From Pseudomonadota bacterium (lineage in GTDB: Bacteria; Myxococcota; Myxococcia; Myxococcales; Myxococcaceae), in the NCBI GenBank assembly GCA_023423535.1, contig JAFAFL010000046.1, positions 1-64,000 of the forward strand: 64,000 nt of DNA, written 5' to 3'. A program made the position numbers and the translations under genes. Positions within the stretch are counted from its first letter, which is position 1. The number at the start of each line of letters is the position of its first letter. Shown here piece by piece: positions 34,272-43,500 of the stretch. The notes beneath the pieces are model-generated. The model was given only the letters and a program-made list of their open reading frames with translations. It did no database searches and had not been told where the DNA came from.

Positions 34272-35145
34272 CAAGAGCGCTCCGAAGGAATTCGTCATCG
34301 ACTCCTCGCCCGGCGGCTGCGCCACGGGTGAGTGCCTGCCGGAAGAGACGCCGGTCTCCGAAGCAGCGCCCGCGCCGTCCGGCGAGTGGACCCGCGTCGA
34401 GATCCCCAACCCGATGCCGGCGGCGCCTCCCGCGCAGACGCCCGCGCCCTCGGCTCCGGCACCTGTGCCCGCAGCGCCTGCCGCCACGTCGATCAGCGGC
34501 AGCGTGGCCGCGCGCATCCTCGCGAACCTCAACCCTCCAGCGCCCGCGACACAGACGGAGGCTCCGGCTCGCACGCCGCCTCCCGCAGCGGCCCCCGCTC
34601 CCGCCGCGCGTCCCGTGCAGGCACCCTCGTTCCAGGCGCCTGCGATCAGCGCCCGCCCGGGCGGAGGCCTCTCTCGCGACCAGTGGCGCGGGCTGGTGGA
34701 CATCGTGCGCACCGAGTCCCCGCGGCACGGCAAGTCGCTCGCGTTCGGGCGGGTGTTGCGCGCGGCGGCGGGCGAGGTGGTGGTGGCGTTCACGCCCGAA
34801 GCGGACTTCCACCGGGCCACGGTCAGCGGCGCGGGCCGCAACCTGATCGAGGAGATCCTCACCCGCTCCTTCGGCACGCCCACCCGGCTCGTCATCGACG
34901 CGCACGGCGCGGCCAACGCCCCTCCGAGCCTCGCCGAAGAGGAGGCAAAGGAGCGCGAGGCGCACGAGAAGTCGGTGGAGGCGCGCGTCCGCCGTCACCC
35001 GTCGCTGGAGCGGGCCATGCGCCTGCTCGGCGGCGAGATCGAGCACATCCAGATCGTCGAGCGCGACCGGACCGTGCTCCCGGCGGGCGACGGCAGCGAT
35101 GCGCCCGAACCGCCCGAGCCGGACCTCGCCGAGGACGCTTCCTGA
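34204..35145 (+). CDS. dnaX: DnaX tau-specific C-terminal portion in the +1 frame
   Basis: This frame overlaps the end of the upstream dnaX frame by 68 bases. It encodes a Pro/Ala-rich linker followed by a conserved-looking domain (LSRDQWRGLVDIVR, ESPRHGKSLAFGRV, VVVAFTPEADFHR) that resembles the tau C-terminal region contacting polymerase and helicase. No Shine-Dalgarno start is evident at 34204 and the first residues read as linker, so it is most likely reached by frameshift or belongs to one gene broken by an indel. The run GCC-CCC-TTT-C at 34245-34254 is a plausible shift site. Confidence 0.8.
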   Translation: MRVPRERREVAPLPPPFAATGTSKSAPKEFVIDSSPGGCATGECLPEETPVSEAAPAPSGEWTRVEIPNPMPAAPPAQTPAPSAPAPVPAAPAATSISGSVAARILANLNPPAPATQTEAPARTPPPAAAPAPAARPVQAPSFQAPAISARPGGGLSRDQWRGLVDIVRTESPRHGKSLAFGRVLRAAAGEVVVAFTPEADFHRATVSGAGRNLIEEILTRSFGTPTRLVIDAHGAANAPPSLAEEEAKEREAHEKSVEARVRRHPSLERAMRLLGGEIEHIQIVERDRTVLPAGDGSDAPEPPEPDLAEDAS

Positions 35146-35163
35146 CGCACCGCAAGACGGTGC

Positions 35164-35191
35164 CTGACAACCTTCGCGGGCCCAGTTAGCT
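35164..35191 (+). promoter_or_regulatory. Candidate ybaB-recR promoter
   Basis: CTGACA (35164-35169), a 16-base spacer and TTAGCT (35186-35191), about 30 bases before the ybaB start. The -35 match is good for sigma-70, and the -10 region repeats the string seen before dnaX. Confidence 0.4.
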
Positions 35192-35221
35192 TCGCCCGCG
35201 CATCCACCACGAGGACCAGCA

Positions 35222-35539
35222 ATGCCCGGTGTCGATCTGAACTACTTCATCCGTCAGGCGAACAAGCTGACGGAGAAGATCGAGGAGCGGAAGAAGCAGC
35301 TCGCCGACGAGACCATGGAGGGCAAGTCCGGCGACGGGCTCGTCACCGCCGTGGCCAACGGCGTCCAGGAGCTGAAGACGATCAAGATCGATCCGAAGGC
35401 GATCGACCCCAACGATCCGCAGATGCTCGAGGACCTCGTCACCGCCGCGGTGAACGCCGCCCTCACCCAGAGCCGCGTGTACATGCAGGCCGAGCTGGGG
35501 AAGATCAGCGGCGGGATCAAGATCCCCGGGATCACCTGA
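35222..35539 (+). CDS. ybaB: YbaB/EbfC family nucleoid-associated protein
   Basis: A 105-residue basic-acidic helix-rich protein of the YbaB/EbfC family, a dimeric tweezers-like DNA-binding protein commonly encoded between dnaX and recR, as here. A GAGGA Shine-Dalgarno-like sequence precedes the ATG. Typical features are the N-terminal amphipathic helix and VTAVANGVQELKTIKIDP, then the NDPQMLEDLVTAAVNAAL dimer helix. The recR start follows 18 bases after the stop. Confidence 0.93.
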   Translation: MPGVDLNYFIRQANKLTEKIEERKKQLADETMEGKSGDGLVTAVANGVQELKTIKIDPKAIDPNDPQMLEDLVTAAVNAALTQSRVYMQAELGKISGGIKIPGIT

Positions 35540-35557
35540 GCCTGACCCTCTACTTCC

Positions 35558-36151
35558 TTGACGCCTGATCCGCTCAACCGGCTCGTCGCGCAGCTCGCGA
35601 AGCTCCCCGGCATCGGGGAAAAGACCGCGCAGCGCCTCGCCTTCCACATCCTCCGCGCGCCGCAGAGCTACGCCCGCGAGCTGGCGGCGGCGATCGGCGA
35701 GGTGGTGGACAAGGTGCGGCTGTGCGAGCGCTGCTTCTCGCTCACCGACGAGGCCCTGTGCGGCTTCTGCAAGGACCCGCGCCGGGACGACCGCGTCATC
35801 TGCGTGGTCGAGGGCCTGCCGGATCTGATGGCGGTGGAGCGCACCCGCGAGTTCAAGGGCCGCTACCACGTGCTGCACGGCGTGCTCTCGCCGCTGGAGG
35901 GCGTGGGGCCGGACCAGCTGCGGATCAAGGAACTGCTGGTGCGGCTCGAGAGCGGTCAGGTCGAAGAGCTCATCGTCGCCACCAACCCGGACGTGGAGGG
36001 CGAGGCCACCGCGCTCTACCTCACGCGCCTGCTCAAGCCGATGGGCATCCGGGTCTCGCGCATCGCCCAGGGCGTGCCGATGGGCGGCGACCTCGAGTAC
36101 GCGGACCAGGCCACGCTGGCGAGGGCGCTGGCCGGGCGGAGGGAGCTGTGA
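35558..36151 (+). CDS. recR: Recombination mediator RecR
   Basis: A 197-residue RecR. Helix-hairpin-helix KLPGIGEKTAQRLAFHIL, four zinc cysteines (CERCFSL, LCGFC) and a Toprim domain (CVVEGLPDLMAVER, IVATNPDVEGEATALYL) are all present. RecR with RecO loads RecA at gaps. The start is TTG at 35558, supported by the family N-terminus beginning there. Housekeeping gene placed as in many bacteria after dnaX-ybaB. Confidence 0.96.
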   Translation: MTPDPLNRLVAQLAKLPGIGEKTAQRLAFHILRAPQSYARELAAAIGEVVDKVRLCERCFSLTDEALCGFCKDPRRDDRVICVVEGLPDLMAVERTREFKGRYHVLHGVLSPLEGVGPDQLRIKELLVRLESGQVEELIVATNPDVEGEATALYLTRLLKPMGIRVSRIAQGVPMGGDLEYADQATLARALAGRREL

Positions 36152-36177
36152 AGGAGATGCACGTCCGGGCAGGGGGA

Positions 36178-36206
36178 TTGCTGCACACCCGGCCGTCTGC
36201 TAGACA
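36178..36206 (+). promoter_or_regulatory. Candidate sigma-70 promoter of mglBA
   Basis: TTGCTG (36178-36183), a 17-base spacer and TAGACA (36201-36206), in a 133-base gap unusually AT-rich for this genome. The predicted leader to the mglB ATG is about 70 bases and includes the string ATATCACTTGTAAAAATACA, possibly a second promoter or an unstructured leader. Confidence 0.45.
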
Positions 36207-36284
36207 TGTTCTCTCTCCTACAGAGTACCTAACCCTCCGATATCACTTGTAAAAATACACGCGCGAGAGGGGACGCCGACGCCG

Positions 36285-36764
36285 ATGGGCACGCAATTGG
36301 TGATGTACGAAGAGGAGTACAACAAGATCAACGCGGTCTGCGACCGGCTCACCCGGGACGCGAACGCGAAGGTCGTGTTCCTCGTCGACAAGAACGGGCA
36401 GCTCATCTCGGCGGCGGGACAGACGCAGCACATCGACACCACGTCGCTGGCGTCTCTGACCGCGGGCAACGTCGCGGCGATGGGCGGGCTCGCCAAGCTG
36501 ATTGGCGAAAACGAGTTCCCCAACCAGTTCCATGAGGGCGCGAAGGACTCGCTCTACATGACGGTCGTGGGCAGCCGCGTGGTGCTGGTGGTGATCTTCG
36601 ACAACCGCACCAGCCTCGGGCTCGTGCGGCTGCGTATCAAGAAGGCGTCGGATGAACTGGCGCGGATCTTCGATGGCCTGATGAAGAAGGCGGCGAGCCC
36701 GGGTATCGGCTCACCGTTCGCCGAGATCTCGGACGAAGACATCGACAACCTTTTCAGCGAGTGA
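36285..36764 (+). CDS. mglB: MglB, GTPase-activating protein of MglA
   Basis: A 159-residue Roadblock/LC7-domain protein. In Myxococcus MglB dimers stimulate GTP hydrolysis by MglA and mark the lagging cell pole. Typical sequence here: YEEEYNKINAVCDRLTRDANAKVVFLVDKNGQ, then the GNVAAMGGLAKLIGE helix. The strict neighbourhood mglB-mglA with 13 bases between confirms identity. Controls polarity and reversal. Confidence 0.95.
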   Translation: MGTQLVMYEEEYNKINAVCDRLTRDANAKVVFLVDKNGQLISAAGQTQHIDTTSLASLTAGNVAAMGGLAKLIGENEFPNQFHEGAKDSLYMTVVGSRVVLVVIFDNRTSLGLVRLRIKKASDELARIFDGLMKKAASPGIGSPFAEISDEDIDNLFSE

Positions 36765-36777
36765 CCGGGCGGGATCC

Positions 36778-37365
36778 ATGTCTTTCATCAATTATTCGAG
36801 CCGCGAGATCAACTGCAAGATCGTCTATTACGGTCCCGGTCTGTGCGGAAAGACGACGAATCTCCAATACATCTACAACAAGACCAACCCGGAGACGAAG
36901 GGCAAGCTGATCAGTCTCTCCACCGAGACGGACCGCACGCTGTTCTTCGACTTCCTCCCGCTGTCGCTCGGCGAGATCCGCGGCTTCAAGACCCGGTTTC
37001 ACCTGTACACGGTGCCCGGCCAGGTCTTCTATGACGCGTCCCGCAAGCTGATCCTCAAGGGCGTGGACGGTGTCGTCTTCGTGGCCGACTCGCAGATGGA
37101 GCGCATGGAGGCGAACATCGAGTCGCTGGACAACCTGCGCACCAACCTCGCCGAGCAGGGCTACAACCTCGACAAGATTCCCTTCGTCATGCAGTACAAC
37201 AAGCGGGATCTGCCCAACGCCGTCTCCATGGAAGAGCTCTCGCGCGCGCTGAACTACCGCAACGTGCCCGAGTTCCAGGCGGTGGCGCCGACCGGGGTGG
37301 GTGTCTTCGATACCCTCAAGGCGGTCGCCAAGCTGGTGCTGACGGAGCTCAAGAAGGGGGGGTAG
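36778..37365 (+). CDS. mglA: MglA, Ras-like polarity GTPase
   Basis: A 195-residue small GTPase. The P-loop GPGLCGKTT covers residues 19-27. The catalytic pair known from Myxococcus, Arg53 (ETDRT) and Gln82, is conserved. The usual Asp of the DxxG motif is replaced by Thr78 (TVPGQ), the known hallmark of MglA. The base-recognition motif NKRD is at 141-144. MglA-GTP sits at the leading pole, driving gliding and type IV pili. The genes that follow encode envelope-spanning proteins of the kind MglA controls. Confidence 0.97.
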   Translation: MSFINYSSREINCKIVYYGPGLCGKTTNLQYIYNKTNPETKGKLISLSTETDRTLFFDFLPLSLGEIRGFKTRFHLYTVPGQVFYDASRKLILKGVDGVVFVADSQMERMEANIESLDNLRTNLAEQGYNLDKIPFVMQYNKRDLPNAVSMEELSRALNYRNVPEFQAVAPTGVGVFDTLKAVAKLVLTELKKGG

Positions 37366-37422
37366 TTGGAGGTGGACGCCGGGCCGGGTACGCTGCCTCC
37401 TGCTTCACGATTGGAACGGTCC

Positions 37423-38136
37423 GTGCGCTCTTCGTTCTCCGCCCTGCTGCTGCTGACGCTCGTCCTCTGGGGCGAGTCATCCTCTGCCCAGGAGGGTCCC
37501 GGTCAACCTCCGGGCTCTTCCGCCAGCGCCGCCAGCGCGCTGCCCGCGGAACCCGCCGCGCCCCCGCAGACCGCCGACGAGGCCTTCGTCACCCGCGTGA
37601 AGACGCTGGAGGAGCAGGTCGCGGATCTGAAGGAGAAGATCGTCCGCTCGAAGTCGCGGCTCCTCCTCTTGCAGGAGACGGTGCTCGGCGGAGACCTGTC
37701 GCAGGGCGCTCGCGCCACCCTCTTCCACCGCAACGAGATGGGCTCCTCCTTCGTGCTGGAGTCGGTGGCCTACGCGCTGGACGGCGCGCCGATTTTCACC
37801 AAGGTGGACGTGGAGGGCGACCTCTCCAAGCGCGAGGAATTGGAGATCTTCAACGGCCGCATCGTCCCCGGCCCTCATCAGATCGCGGTGCGGCTGGTGT
37901 ACCGGGGCAACGGCTACGGCGTGTTCAGCTACCTCGAGGGCTACAAGTTCAAGGTCCAGTCCTCGTACACGTTCACCGCGGAGGCCGGGAAGGCCACGGC
38001 GGTGAAGATCGTGGGCTACGAAAAGGGCGGCTTCACCACCGACCTCAAGGACCGCCCCGCGGTGCGCTACGACATCGAGGTGGCGAAGGACACGGGGAAG
38101 GCCGCACAGGCGCAGGCGCAGCAGAGCGCCCCGTAG
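37423..38136 (+). CDS. Secreted coiled-coil protein of the mgl-linked envelope locus
   Basis: The GTG at 37423 is preferred because it starts a compact signal peptide (MRSSFSALLLLTLVL, cut after Ser-Ala-Gln); in-frame TTG codons at 37366 and 37411 are alternatives. The mature protein of about 215 residues has a Pro/Ala-rich linker, a short coiled coil (KTLEEQVADLKEKIVRSKSR) and a beta-rich domain. It ends in a Gln/Ala-rich tail. Not recognised. It follows mglA and precedes TPR proteins on the same strand, and I recall a similar gene next to mglA in Myxococcus. Probably periplasmic and part of the same machine. Confidence 0.7.
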   Translation: MRSSFSALLLLTLVLWGESSSAQEGPGQPPGSSASAASALPAEPAAPPQTADEAFVTRVKTLEEQVADLKEKIVRSKSRLLLLQETVLGGDLSQGARATLFHRNEMGSSFVLESVAYALDGAPIFTKVDVEGDLSKREELEIFNGRIVPGPHQIAVRLVYRGNGYGVFSYLEGYKFKVQSSYTFTAEAGKATAVKIVGYEKGGFTTDLKDRPAVRYDIEVAKDTGKAAQAQAQQSAP

Positions 38137-38138
38137 GG

Positions 38139-40502
38139 ATGGAGCCGGGCTTGAGAGCCATCGCCATCGCCGCGTGTGTGTGCGCCGGGCTCTTCGTGGG
38201 CCTCGCGTCTGGAACCGCGGGTGCGCAGGGGAAGGCGCCGTCGGCGCAGGAGCTCGCGGGCCAGGCGGAGCAGGTCGCCTCCCAGCTGCGCAATGCGGAG
38301 GACACGCTGCGGCTGGTGGAGACGCAGTACACCGAGCGCGACGAGCCCACCGCGGACGAGCTGACCGCGAAGCGCTTCAGCGACGCGGAGATCCAGTACC
38401 TCCTCTCCGATTGGCGCAGTGCCTCGGTCCTCTTCTACGACCTCGTGGCGGATCCGCAGTTCAAGGGCAGCGAGCGCTATCCGGACGCGCTGGCCTACCT
38501 CTCCGAGGCGCTCTTCCAGCAGGGAAACCTCATCTCCGCGCGGCTCTACCTGCGCGAATTGCTCGCGCTGCGCACGAAGCACTACCGCGATGCGCTCACC
38601 CGTTATCTGGAGATCGCCGGACGGCTGAACGAGTTCACCGGCATCGACGACTACATCCAGCAGGCGCGCGGCCTTTCCGGTGGCGAGCTGCCGCCGGACC
38701 TCGCGTACGTCTATGGGAAGTGGCTGTTCAAGCGCACCGACCTGCCCGCCCACGAGCGGCTGACCCGCGCGCGCGGCGTGTTCGAGGCCCTGGCCAGACA
38801 GCCGGGCCCCTTGCGTTCGCAGAGCGCGTACTTCCTCGGCGTGGCGCTGGTGCAGGAGCGCCGGTACGAGGACGCGGTCGCGCACTTCCACAACGTCGTT
38901 GCGCAGGCGGGAAGCGACGCGCGCGAGGCGCAGGTGAAGGAGCTGGCGAACCTCTCATTGGGCCGCGTGCTCTACGAGCTGGGCCGCTACGACGAGGCGA
39001 TGGACCGGTACCAGGAGATCGACCGGGACAGCCCGCACTTCGTGGACGCGCTCTACGAGATCGCCTGGACGCAGGTGCGCCGCGGCGAGTTCGAGAAGGC
39101 GAAGAACGCGACGGACATCCTCCTCCTCGTGGCGCCGGAGAGCACGATCGCGCCGGAGGCGAAGATCCTCCAGGGCCACCTGCTCTTGAAGCTCAAGCGC
39201 TACGACCTGGCCACGGAGGCGTACGGCGAGGTCATCAACTCGTATGCGCCGGTGCGGGATGAAGTGACCGCGTTGCTCGCGCTGCACCAGGATCCGGTGG
39301 CGTACTTCGACAACCTGCTCGCGCGGAACGAGCGCAACCTCGACGTGGCGCAGCTGCTGCCGGCGGTGGCGCTGAAGTGGGCGACGACGCAGAAGGAGGT
39401 CGCGGACGCGGTGCGGATCGTGGACGACCTCGAGGCCGGGCGGCGCGGCGTGGTCGAAGGACGGGACATCGCGCAGCGGATCCTCGCGGCGCTGGACGAG
39501 CGCGCGCTGGAGACCTTCCCCGAGCTGCAGGAGGGCTACACCCGCGCGGACGCGGTGCAGTCGCAGCTCACCCGCGCGGAGGAGTCTTTGGTGCGCATCG
39601 AGTCGCACCTGCTGCGTGATCTCCTCTCACCGGAGGATCTGCGCGAGCTCGAGGGGCTGCGCGGCGAGAAGGCGGCGCTGGAGAAGCGCTTCGCGGCACT
39701 GCCGAAAACGCCCGCCGAGGTCGCGCAGCGCAAGCGCCGGCTGCAGGAGCGCGTGGACGGGGCCGACAAGGAGGCGTTCCGGCTCGGCTACGAGGTGCAG
39801 AGCCTCTACGCGGCGACGACCGGCATCGAGCGGTGGGTGGCCGCGACGCGCGAGAAGCGGAAGAACACGCCGGCGGAGGAGAAGGAGTTCATCGCCCAGC
39901 TGCAGACGGAGCTGACGCAGCTCGCGGCGCTGGAGCGGGAGCTCGAGGAGGTCCGCAAGGGCCTGAAGGATCAGCGCGGACTGGTGGACGCGGCGGTCGG
40001 CGGCGAGGGCGAAATCCGCAGGCAATACGAGAGCTTGCTGGAGCGCGAGCGCGGCATCCTCGCGCGGGCGGAGCAGAAGGTCGGGCCGCAGGGGACGGCG
40101 GTGCTCGTGCGGACTGCATCGCTGCGCGAGCAGATGAAGCCGCTGCGCGAGCGGGTGCAGAAGGCGAAGGGGCACATCCAGTCGCAGGTCTCCCGGCGCG
40201 GTGATGCGATCCGCGAGAAGGTCCTCACCGAGCAGCGGCTGCTCGAGGCGTACGCCGGCGAGGTGGCAAAGGTCTCCGGCGACACGCGGCAGCTGGTGGG
40301 GTCGATCGCTTTCGCCTCGTTCCAGCGCGTGCGTCAGCAGTTCTACGACCTCGTGCTGAAGGCAGACGTGGGCGTGGTGGACGTGGCGTTCACCCGCAAG
40401 CAGGACAAGACGCAGGAGATCCAGCGCTTGTCGCAGCAGAAGGACCGCGAGCTCCGCGCGCTGGACGAGGAGTTCCGCGAAGTCCTCACCGAGGTCGATT
40501 GA
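38139..40502 (+). CDS. Large periplasmic TPR and coiled-coil protein
   Basis: A 787-residue protein with a signal peptide (hydrophobic residues 6-25, cut near Gly-Ala-Gln). Tandem TPR-like pairs occupy residues about 70-370 (YPDALAYLSEALFQQGNLISARLYLRELL and similar). A long coiled coil then runs to the C-terminus. Such proteins bridge components in the periplasm. It starts 3 bases after the previous stop and is followed by another giant TPR gene, so co-expression is likely. Resembles the Glt/Agl gliding machinery in type but I cannot assign an exact Glt name. Confidence 0.8.
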   Translation: MEPGLRAIAIAACVCAGLFVGLASGTAGAQGKAPSAQELAGQAEQVASQLRNAEDTLRLVETQYTERDEPTADELTAKRFSDAEIQYLLSDWRSASVLFYDLVADPQFKGSERYPDALAYLSEALFQQGNLISARLYLRELLALRTKHYRDALTRYLEIAGRLNEFTGIDDYIQQARGLSGGELPPDLAYVYGKWLFKRTDLPAHERLTRARGVFEALARQPGPLRSQSAYFLGVALVQERRYEDAVAHFHNVVAQAGSDAREAQVKELANLSLGRVLYELGRYDEAMDRYQEIDRDSPHFVDALYEIAWTQVRRGEFEKAKNATDILLLVAPESTIAPEAKILQGHLLLKLKRYDLATEAYGEVINSYAPVRDEVTALLALHQDPVAYFDNLLARNERNLDVAQLLPAVALKWATTQKEVADAVRIVDDLEAGRRGVVEGRDIAQRILAALDERALETFPELQEGYTRADAVQSQLTRAEESLVRIESHLLRDLLSPEDLRELEGLRGEKAALEKRFAALPKTPAEVAQRKRRLQERVDGADKEAFRLGYEVQSLYAATTGIERWVAATREKRKNTPAEEKEFIAQLQTELTQLAALERELEEVRKGLKDQRGLVDAAVGGEGEIRRQYESLLERERGILARAEQKVGPQGTAVLVRTASLREQMKPLRERVQKAKGHIQSQVSRRGDAIREKVLTEQRLLEAYAGEVAKVSGDTRQLVGSIAFASFQRVRQQFYDLVLKADVGVVDVAFTRKQDKTQEIQRLSQQKDRELRALDEEFREVLTEVD

Positions 40503-40504
40503 AA

Positions 40505-43500
40505 ATGCGCCGCTCTCTTCTGAAAGCCGCGCTCGCGATCTCGCTCGGGCTCTCCACTCCCGGCTTCGCGCAGGGCGAGACGAAGCCTCCAGCGAAGGGT
40601 GAAGCGCAGCAGCAGCGCGCGCGCTACTTCGAGGGCCGCGGCGCCACCGCCGAGGAGCAGGCGCTCTACGAGGAGCTGTCGCAGGCGATCGAGGCCTACG
40701 AGGCGGAGTCGCGCGACTTCCGCCGCGAGGTGCAGCTGCTCATCGAGAAGAAGTACGAGGAGAAGCGCGGCGTGCTCGCAGGGTCGTACGAGCGGGCCAT
40801 TCGCGATCTGGAGGTGCTCGAGCGCAAGGAGCGGCTCGACGCGATCGCGCAGTTCGAGGAGTTCCTCCGCCGCTATCCGGACGACCCGAAGTATTCGCCG
40901 GACGTGATGTTCCGTCTGGCGGAGCTCTACTACGAGCGCACCAGCGACGATCACATGCTCGCCATGCGCGAGTACGAGCAGCGGCTGCGCGCGATCGATC
41001 CCGCTTCGAACGTCACCCCGCCCGCCGAGCCGCAGCCGGACTTCGCGAAGAGCATCGGGCTCTACCGTCAGCTCATCGCCCAGTTCCCCGAGTACGCGCT
41101 GAACGACGCGTCCTGGTACCTGCTGGGCTACTGCCTCGAGAAGCAGAACCAGTTCGACGACGGGCTCGCGGCGTACCAGTCGCTGATCGCGAAGTATCCG
41201 CGCTCGCGCTTCGCCACCGAGGCGTGGGTGCGGATCGGCGAGCACTGGTTCGACGCGTACGATCGCGCCGACGCTTTGGAGCTTGCGGCGGCGGCCTACG
41301 AGCAGGCGATCCTCGACCGGGCGCACCCGCTCTACGACAAGGCGCTCTACAAGCTGGGCTGGGTCTATTACCGGATGGACCGCTTCGACGAGGCGGTGGA
41401 CCGCTTCGTGCTGCTCGCGGACTTCTACCAGCAGAAGGCACGCGAGAAGGGCGACGAGGAGGTCGGCGGAGACCTGCGCAACGAGGCGCTGCAGTACACC
41501 GCGATCTCCTTTGCCGACGACAAGTGGGGCTCGCTGGCGAAGGCGCAGGCGTACTTCTCCGCGAAGGGCGGACGCGCCTACGAGCACGAGATCTACAAGC
41601 GGATGGCGGACGTCTATTACGACCAGACGCGCCACGACGACGCGATCGCCGCGTACCGGCTCGTGCTGGAGAAGAACCCGCTGGCGAAGGACGCGCCACT
41701 CGTGCAGCAGCGCATCGTCCAGGCCTACGACCGCGACCGGAAGCTGCAGGACAGCTCGCGCGAGGCGGAGCGGCTGGGGACGATGTTCGCGGAAGGGACC
41801 GCCTGGCACGAGAAGCACAAGCGCGATCCCGAGGCGATGGCGCTCGCGCAGGAGCTGGCGGAGAAGAACCTCTACAACACGGCGGTTTTTCATCACCAGC
41901 AGGCGCTCGTCTACAAGAAGGAGGGGAAGTTCGAGGAGGCGCGTGTGGCGTTCGAGCTCGCGTCGCGCTCGTACCGCTCCTACGTGGCGCGCTTCCCGCG
42001 GTCGAAGAACGCGTACGAGATCCAGTTCTATCTGGCGGAGACGCTCTACAACTCGCTGCAGTTCGCGGAGGCGGCGCAGCACTACGAGGCCGTGCGCGAC
42101 TCCACCGCTGACAACCGCTACCTCGAGGACGCGGCGTTCGCGGCGGTGCTCGCGCGGCAGAAGGCGCTCGAAGGGGACGTGAAGGCGGGCGCCCTCGCGG
42201 AGGCGAAGCCGCTGCGGTCCAGCGAGCGTCCGGAGGGCACGGTGCTCAAGGCCACGCCGCTGCATCCCTCCGAGGCCGCGCTGGTCGCCGCGAGCGACGC
42301 GTGGCTCAAGCGCTTCCCGAAGAACGAGCGCTCGCCGGGCATCGCCTACAAGGCCGCGGAGCTCTACTTCGCACACGACGACTTCCCCGAGGCGCGCAGG
42401 CGTTTCGAGGAGATCGTCGGGGCCTATCCGCAGCACGAGGTCGCGCAGTACGCGACGAACCTCATCGTCGAGTCGTTCCTCGTGACGAAGGACTGGGCGA
42501 GCGTGGAGCAGGTCGCGGGAAGGCTGGCCGCGAACAAGGACGTCATCGATCCGAAGAGCGAGCTCTACGCGGACCTCGTGAAGTTCAAGCTCGCCGGGCG
42601 GTTCAAGCTGGCCGATGAGCTGATGGCGAAGGGCGAGTACGAGGCGGCGGCGAAGAAGTACATCGAGCTCGTCGACGAGGAGCCGAAGCACGAGTTCGCG
42701 GACAAGGCGCTGAACAACGCGGCGGTGGCGTACGAGAACACGCGCAGGTTCGACTCGGCGCTGAAGCTCTACGAGCGGATCTTCAGCGAGTACCCGCGCT
42801 CGACGCTGGCCGACAGCGCGCTCTTCCGCGTGGCGGTGAACGCGGAGAACTCCTACGACTTCGAGAAGGCGGTCCGCAGCTACCAGCGGCTGGTGGCGGA
42901 CTATCCGGCGTCGAAGAACCGCGAGGCGGCGCTGTTCAACGCGGCGCGACTGCTCGAGGGCCAGCAGCGCTACGACGAGGCGGCGGCGGCGTTCCTGCGC
43001 TACGCGGAGCTCTTCCCCAACGCCGAGGACGCGCCGAAGAACCAGCTGCGAGCGGCGCTCATCTACGAGAAGCAGGGCGAGTGGCGCCGGTACATCGCGG
43101 CGCTCGACGAGTTCGTGCGGAAGTTCTCCAGCAAGAGCGCGCAGGCGGAGCTGGTGGTGGACGCGCGCAAGCGGATGGGTGACGCGCACCAGAAGCTCGG
43201 CAACGCGAACGAGGCGCGGCGCGCGTGGTCGGCGGCGGCGGACGAGTTCGACAAGCGCGGGCTTCAGCCGGAGAGCCATCCGCTGGCGGCGAACGCGGCG
43301 GCGTACTCGCGGTTCCAGCTCGCGGAGGTCGCCTTCGCCGAGTTCGACAAGATGAAGATCGGCGGGCGCGGCGCGGCGCTGGAGCGGTCCTTCAACGACA
43401 AGAAGAAGGGCGTGGTGAAGGTCAACGAGGCCTACGCCGAGGTCTTCCCCTACAAGCAGCTCGAGTGGACGCTCGCCGCGCTCTACCGCCGCGGTTATGC

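Noticed and set aside
33051..35145. dnaX as a pseudogene
   Set aside because: Both parts look intact and conserved and dnaX is essential, so a frameshift mechanism or a sequence error is more likely than decay.
40343..43279. Minus-strand frame of about 978 codons opposite the giant TPR gene
   Set aside because: Shadow of TPR coding, low-complexity Arg/Leu/Val sequence, no recognisable domain.
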